A stretch of DNA of 25,243 nucleotides, taken from contig BTQZ01000034.1 in assembly GCA_036986135.1 (NCBI GenBank), positions 1 to 25,243 of the forward strand. The letters are read 5' to 3'. Below the pieces are notes generated by a model. It worked only from the letters and a program-made list of their open reading frames with translations. It was not told the DNA's origin and ran no database searches. This document shows positions 22,573 through 25,243 of this stretch, in pieces. Source of the DNA: JADFRG01 sp036986135. GTDB lineage: Bacteria > Chloroflexota > Anaerolineae > Anaerolineales > E44-bin32. The number at the start of each line of letters is the position of its first letter. Position 1 is the stretch's first letter. The position numbers were made by a program, and so were the translations under genes.

Positions 22573-23793
22573 TCAGTCTCTGGGCGGACAATCCGGGATC
22601 CACTTCTCAGTGAGCAGGTCATCCGGATCGCCGTACCTGGCCGCCTCCTCCCGGACCAGCGGATCATCCAGAACCTTGAGCCGGCCGTTGTCAATGATTG
22701 TCTCCCCGTTGATCGTCAGGGTAGGGAAGAAGACCTCCAGATCTCGATGCCTGTACCATTCGTCTTTACCGCCGCCGATCCCGAAATGGAGCGTCCCCGA
22801 CCGCCTGGTACCGCCGTTCCAGGCTCCGAACGCGTCCGAGCCCTCCCATCTGTACTTGTAGCCGGTTCGAAAGGCCTTGGGGTGAACCCCGTACATCAAC
22901 TCTTCAACCCAGTTGACGCCCGGTCCAGGGTGCGAGCCGAAGATGGCGGTAGCCCGCCCCTGAGAGTCGGCATCTTTGCCATTATCAAAATCCCTGGCCC
23001 ACTTGATGCCTGCCTCACCGCCCCCCTCTACGTGAACGGCCCGCCCGTCTTTGAGGGTCATCTTCATCTCAGGTATCCAGCCGGTGTGGATGGAGGTGGA
23101 CACGATGACGCCTTCGGCATTCGGCATGGGTTTCATCCCCACCATCTCCGTCCCGAAGGTGTAGAAAGGCATTGCTTTTGCGGAGGGGTCCAGATTTGAC
23201 TTTGTAACTATGCTAAAGCCCTCCAGGGATATGTCCGTCCCCTGAGGATCGGTAACGCGCACCATTGCCTTTGTCGTGTCTGGCCCTGCCGCCTGGAGCA
23301 TGTGCTCATGAGCCATGTGCCCCAGGTAGCGCAAAAGCCGCACCGGGTAGGTGGCCCAGTCGCTGGCAAGCCCCTCCTTGTTGGTGATGACGATGCTGAG
23401 CATGCGCGTTTCGTACATCTCCCAGATGTCCGACATGGAATTCAGTCCGTAATAGGATGCACCGGTTCCGAACATACCGTGGATGTCTGTGAAGGCAGTA
23501 AGATTCACGCACCAGTCGGCGGCTGATAGGGCAGAGAAAGCCAGCTTGGGCCACAAGCCATAAAGGGCATTGTGGGTGATCTCATCGGAACTGGCGCCAG
23601 CACACGCCGATGTCAAAGTCAGGACGCTGACATGCCCCCCTTCGACCTCGGCCGCGATCTTGTAGGCCTCCGTCACGTCCATATCAGAGGTGGTGTCGGC
23701 GATGATCAATACCTCTTCGCCGGGACGAATCTTTGCCACGTTTCGCATGCAGTTAAGTGCTCCCGGGATCAGATGTGACAACTGAATGGTCAT
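22573..23793 (-). CDS. M29 aminopeptidase/NicX-like metalloenzyme
   Basis: A 406-aa protein from the ATG at 23793; GAGG lies nine bases upstream. A longer frame upstream overlaps the FAH gene and has no family character. The N-terminal part (LNCMRNVAKIRPGEEVLIIADTTSD) and the C-terminal metal region, VEELMYG, then GTLHFGIGGG (about H336) and HRDLEVFF (about H349 and D351), fit the fold shared by aminopeptidase T (M29) and 2,5-dihydroxypyridine dioxygenase NicX. The conserved His and His-x-Asp ligands are retained. The enzyme could therefore be a peptidase with paired metals or a mononuclear iron ring-cleaving dioxygenase. Its place next to FAH genes and an amidohydrolase favours a catabolic role, which is inference. 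It starts four bases after the FAH stop. Confidence 0.75.
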   Translation of the reverse strand: MTIQLSHLIPGALNCMRNVAKIRPGEEVLIIADTTSDMDVTEAYKIAAEVEGGHVSVLTLTSACAGASSDEITHNALYGLWPKLAFSALSAADWCVNLTAFTDIHGMFGTGASYYGLNSMSDIWEMYETRMLSIVITNKEGLASDWATYPVRLLRYLGHMAHEHMLQAAGPDTTKAMVRVTDPQGTDISLEGFSIVTKSNLDPSAKAMPFYTFGTEMVGMKPMPNAEGVIVSTSIHTGWIPEMKMTLKDGRAVHVEGGGEAGIKWARDFDNGKDADSQGRATAIFGSHPGPGVNWVEELMYGVHPKAFRTGYKYRWEGSDAFGAWNGGTRRSGTLHFGIGGGKDEWYRHRDLEVFFPTLTINGETIIDNGRLKVLDDPLVREEAARYGDPDDLLTEKWIPDCPPRD

Positions 23794-23797
23794 GTCT

Positions 23798-24568
23798 TTA
23801 TGCCTCAGTAAGTTTGGAACTGCTAATGCGGTTGCGCAGCATGCCGATCCCTTCAATCTCGACCTCAATTACGTCTCCGAGGCTGACTTTCGTCTCCGGC
23901 CGAGGTGTGCCCATCAGAACGATATCCAATGGCTCCAGGGCCATAAATTGGCTGATGAAACTGACCGCTTTGCTGACGCTGAAGATCATCCCGCTGGTGG
24001 AGTGATCCAGTATCATTTCGCCATTCAGTCTTGACCTGAGCATCAGGTTGTCGCCGTCAAGCCCTGTCGTAATCCATGGACCGACAGGACAGAACGTGTA
24101 ATGACCCTTGGCGCGTGTGGGAAATCGATCACCACGAGGATCGAATGCGCTCACATCGTTAGCGCACGTGTATCCGAGCACGTAGTCCAAGGCTTCGGCC
24201 TCGGATACCCTCCTGGTCTCGCGCTTGATGACAACCGCCAGCTCGCCCCCGCAAGTAACTTCGCTGGAAACTTCCGGTTGGATGATGTCATCCAGATGCC
24301 CAACGACAGCTGATGGCGGTTTGAGAAAAACCTCGGGCTCACGTGGAATTTGCCTTCCCATCTCATTGCAGAGAGCATGGTAATTCGCAGCCACGCAGGC
24401 CACAGATCGAGGTTGAACTGGCGCTAGCAGCGCCACATCACCCAGCGCACACAGCTTTTCGCCAGCTGCGAACTCACCCGAGAGGTCACCTGCGATGACG
24501 TAGACATTGTCAGCATCCAGGATTCCGTAGGTTGGCTCGCGATCTAATGCAAAGCGGATGATATTCAT
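23798..24568 (-). CDS. FAH-family protein, copy 2, with altered metal site
   Basis: A 256-aa FAH-fold protein related to copy 1 at 12758-13531. Shared elements are VEIEGIG-LRNRI, GYTCANDVSAFDPRGDRFPTRAKGHYTFCPVGP and FLKPPSAVVG. The start MNIIRFALDREPTYGILDADN is a normal family start, and GGAGAG lies about ten bases upstream. The metal-binding pair that is normally E-x-E (EAE in copy 1, residues within FEAELAVV) reads G-G-E here (VTCGGELAVVIK), while the later Asp of CANDVS remains. One of three expected ligands is thus missing. It may bind metal weakly, use another ligand, or do a different reaction. It directly precedes the M29/NicX-like gene with only four bases between them. Confidence 0.87.
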   Translation of the reverse strand: MNIIRFALDREPTYGILDADNVYVIAGDLSGEFAAGEKLCALGDVALLAPVQPRSVACVAANYHALCNEMGRQIPREPEVFLKPPSAVVGHLDDIIQPEVSSEVTCGGELAVVIKRETRRVSEAEALDYVLGYTCANDVSAFDPRGDRFPTRAKGHYTFCPVGPWITTGLDGDNLMLRSRLNGEMILDHSTSGMIFSVSKAVSFISQFMALEPLDIVLMGTPRPETKVSLGDVIEVEIEGIGMLRNRISSSKLTEA

Positions 24569-24656
24569 GCGCGAGGGCTCTCTCCTTTGATCCTGCCGAT
24601 ATCAAAACCTGCCGCCGGAAGACGCCTGCGGTTGATGCAGGTAGCCAGAAACAAGC

Positions 24657-25127
24657 CTACGAAGTCAATGGAACCTTGACCAGGATCTTCTTCACCCGTG
24701 CTGATGTGCCGCTGGCCATTCTGGGCCAGTGACCATCACTGGGAAAAAACACGGCCAGTTCTCCGGCGCGCAAGCGTAGATGCGTAACCTGGTCTAAGCT
24801 GCCAGCCAGGGAGGTTAGCCACACATCCCGCAACTGGTCATAGACACCATCCGAATTCAAGTGATCCGAAGGGATCCAGTGGATGGTCTCCTCCCCCTCT
24901 ACGATGAAGTGAAGATCAATATGATGGCGGTGGGTTTCGATCTCCTGTACAGGGGTCGGCTCGGTGTCATAGGATTGGACCATGCCCCAGACCACGGCGC
25001 CGTCGATTTCAAATCTTCCTTCGGGCAATCCCTCCCACGCCTTCCGATAGAGGAAGTCGAATGCCGTCTGGAGGTCGGAAGTCGTAAGGATTTGCTCCGA
25101 GACGGCGCTGAGATGGCCAGCGATCAT
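24657..25127 (-). CDS. YhcH/YjgK/YiaL-family protein (DUF386, EbgC-like)
   Basis: A 156-aa single-domain beta-barrel protein. Family signatures are ETHRHHIDLHFIVEGEETI (His cluster for metal binding) and LAVFFPSDGHWPRM near the end, with the closing KKILVKVPL. Members include the beta-galactosidase subunit EbgC and sialic-acid/sugar acid catabolism proteins; a role as sugar epimerase/isomerase or as a metal-binding partner is reported for some. GAGGAG lies seven bases before the ATG, which overlaps the TGA of the upstream gene (ATGA), so the two are translationally coupled. Here it may act on a sugar or keto-acid intermediate of the same pathway; this is inference. Confidence 0.9.
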   Translation of the reverse strand: MIAGHLSAVSEQILTTSDLQTAFDFLYRKAWEGLPEGRFEIDGAVVWGMVQSYDTEPTPVQEIETHRHHIDLHFIVEGEETIHWIPSDHLNSDGVYDQLRDVWLTSLAGSLDQVTHLRLRAGELAVFFPSDGHWPRMASGTSARVKKILVKVPLTS

Positions 25128-25243
25128 TCAATCTCCTCAATAGGCGGATTTCCAACCTCAAGCTGCGGCGATGCTTCTCCAGAGATGATGCGGATCCGGC
25201 CCTGTTCAACGTGCTGGCGCATGGCCATCCTAGCGCGCTCTGG
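25124..25243 (-). CDS. C-terminal end of an unidentified protein (start outside window)
   Basis: A minus-strand frame runs in from the window end and stops at 25124-25126. The 39 visible residues include ARMAMRQHVEQGRIRIISGE and end GNPPIEEIE. No family can be named from so short a tail. Its last bases carry both the ribosome binding site (GAGGAG) and the overlapping ATGA start of the DUF386 gene, which argues that it is a real gene of the same operon. Confidence 0.65.
   Translation of the reverse strand, partial: PERARMAMRQHVEQGRIRIISGEASPQLEVGNPPIEEIE

Overview
The window looks like part of a Chloroflexota genome, probably Anaerolineae or a relative. This is inferred from style, since there is no rRNA or marker gene here. 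Clues are a lipoprotein with a long Thr/Pro 'TPT' spacer followed by an SH3-like region, an F420/FMN-type LLM oxidoreductase, long-chain-alcohol-oxidase-like GMC chemistry, several FAH-fold hydrolases and a YtcJ-type amidohydrolase. Base composition is moderately GC-rich, with no rRNA, tRNA, CRISPR array or recognisable transposase.

Left part (1-11269) is a patchwork on both strands: a 5' portion of a membrane-anchored J-domain protein; a small membrane protein; an unknown secreted 460-aa protein ending at a strong hairpin; an AbrB-type antitoxin/PIN toxin pair with a visible promoter and palindromic operator; a 65-aa four-cysteine protein; a truncated FtsX/MacB-type permease that begins inside a perfect 48-bp palindrome; a GMC oxidoreductase; an LLM-family oxidoreductase; a secreted polysaccharide deacetylase; the TPT lipoprotein; and an MFS exporter-like protein with a 22-bp palindrome in its leader.

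Right part (11281-25243) is a one-directional minus-strand block that reads as a catabolic operon or operon set. In transcription order: the end of an unknown gene, a YhcH/DUF386 protein, an FAH-fold protein, an M29/NicX-like metalloenzyme, two Dpp/Opp-type permeases, their substrate-binding lipoprotein, a YtcJ-like amidohydrolase, an SDR dehydrogenase, a GlcD-type flavin oxidase fused to an alpha/beta hydrolase, a 39-codon chimeric ORF, a second FAH-fold protein, a class IV aminotransferase, and a frameshifted remnant of a glutamate-1-semialdehyde-aminomutase-like aminotransferase.

Taken together the right block suggests import of a small organic (peptide-, amide- or N-heterocycle-like) compound, hydrolysis by the amidohydrolase or alpha/beta hydrolase, oxidation by SDR and flavin enzymes, possible ring opening or deamidation by the M29/NicX-like protein, C-C cleavage by FAH-fold enzymes, and amino-group transfer. 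The substrate is not identified by the sequence. No ABC ATPase is present in the window. The most unusual items are the GlcD-alpha/beta hydrolase fusion, the loss of a metal-binding glutamate in one FAH protein, the chimeric 39-codon ORF carrying a diverged copy of a piece of the neighbouring aminotransferase, and the perfect palindrome that cuts the FtsX-like gene.
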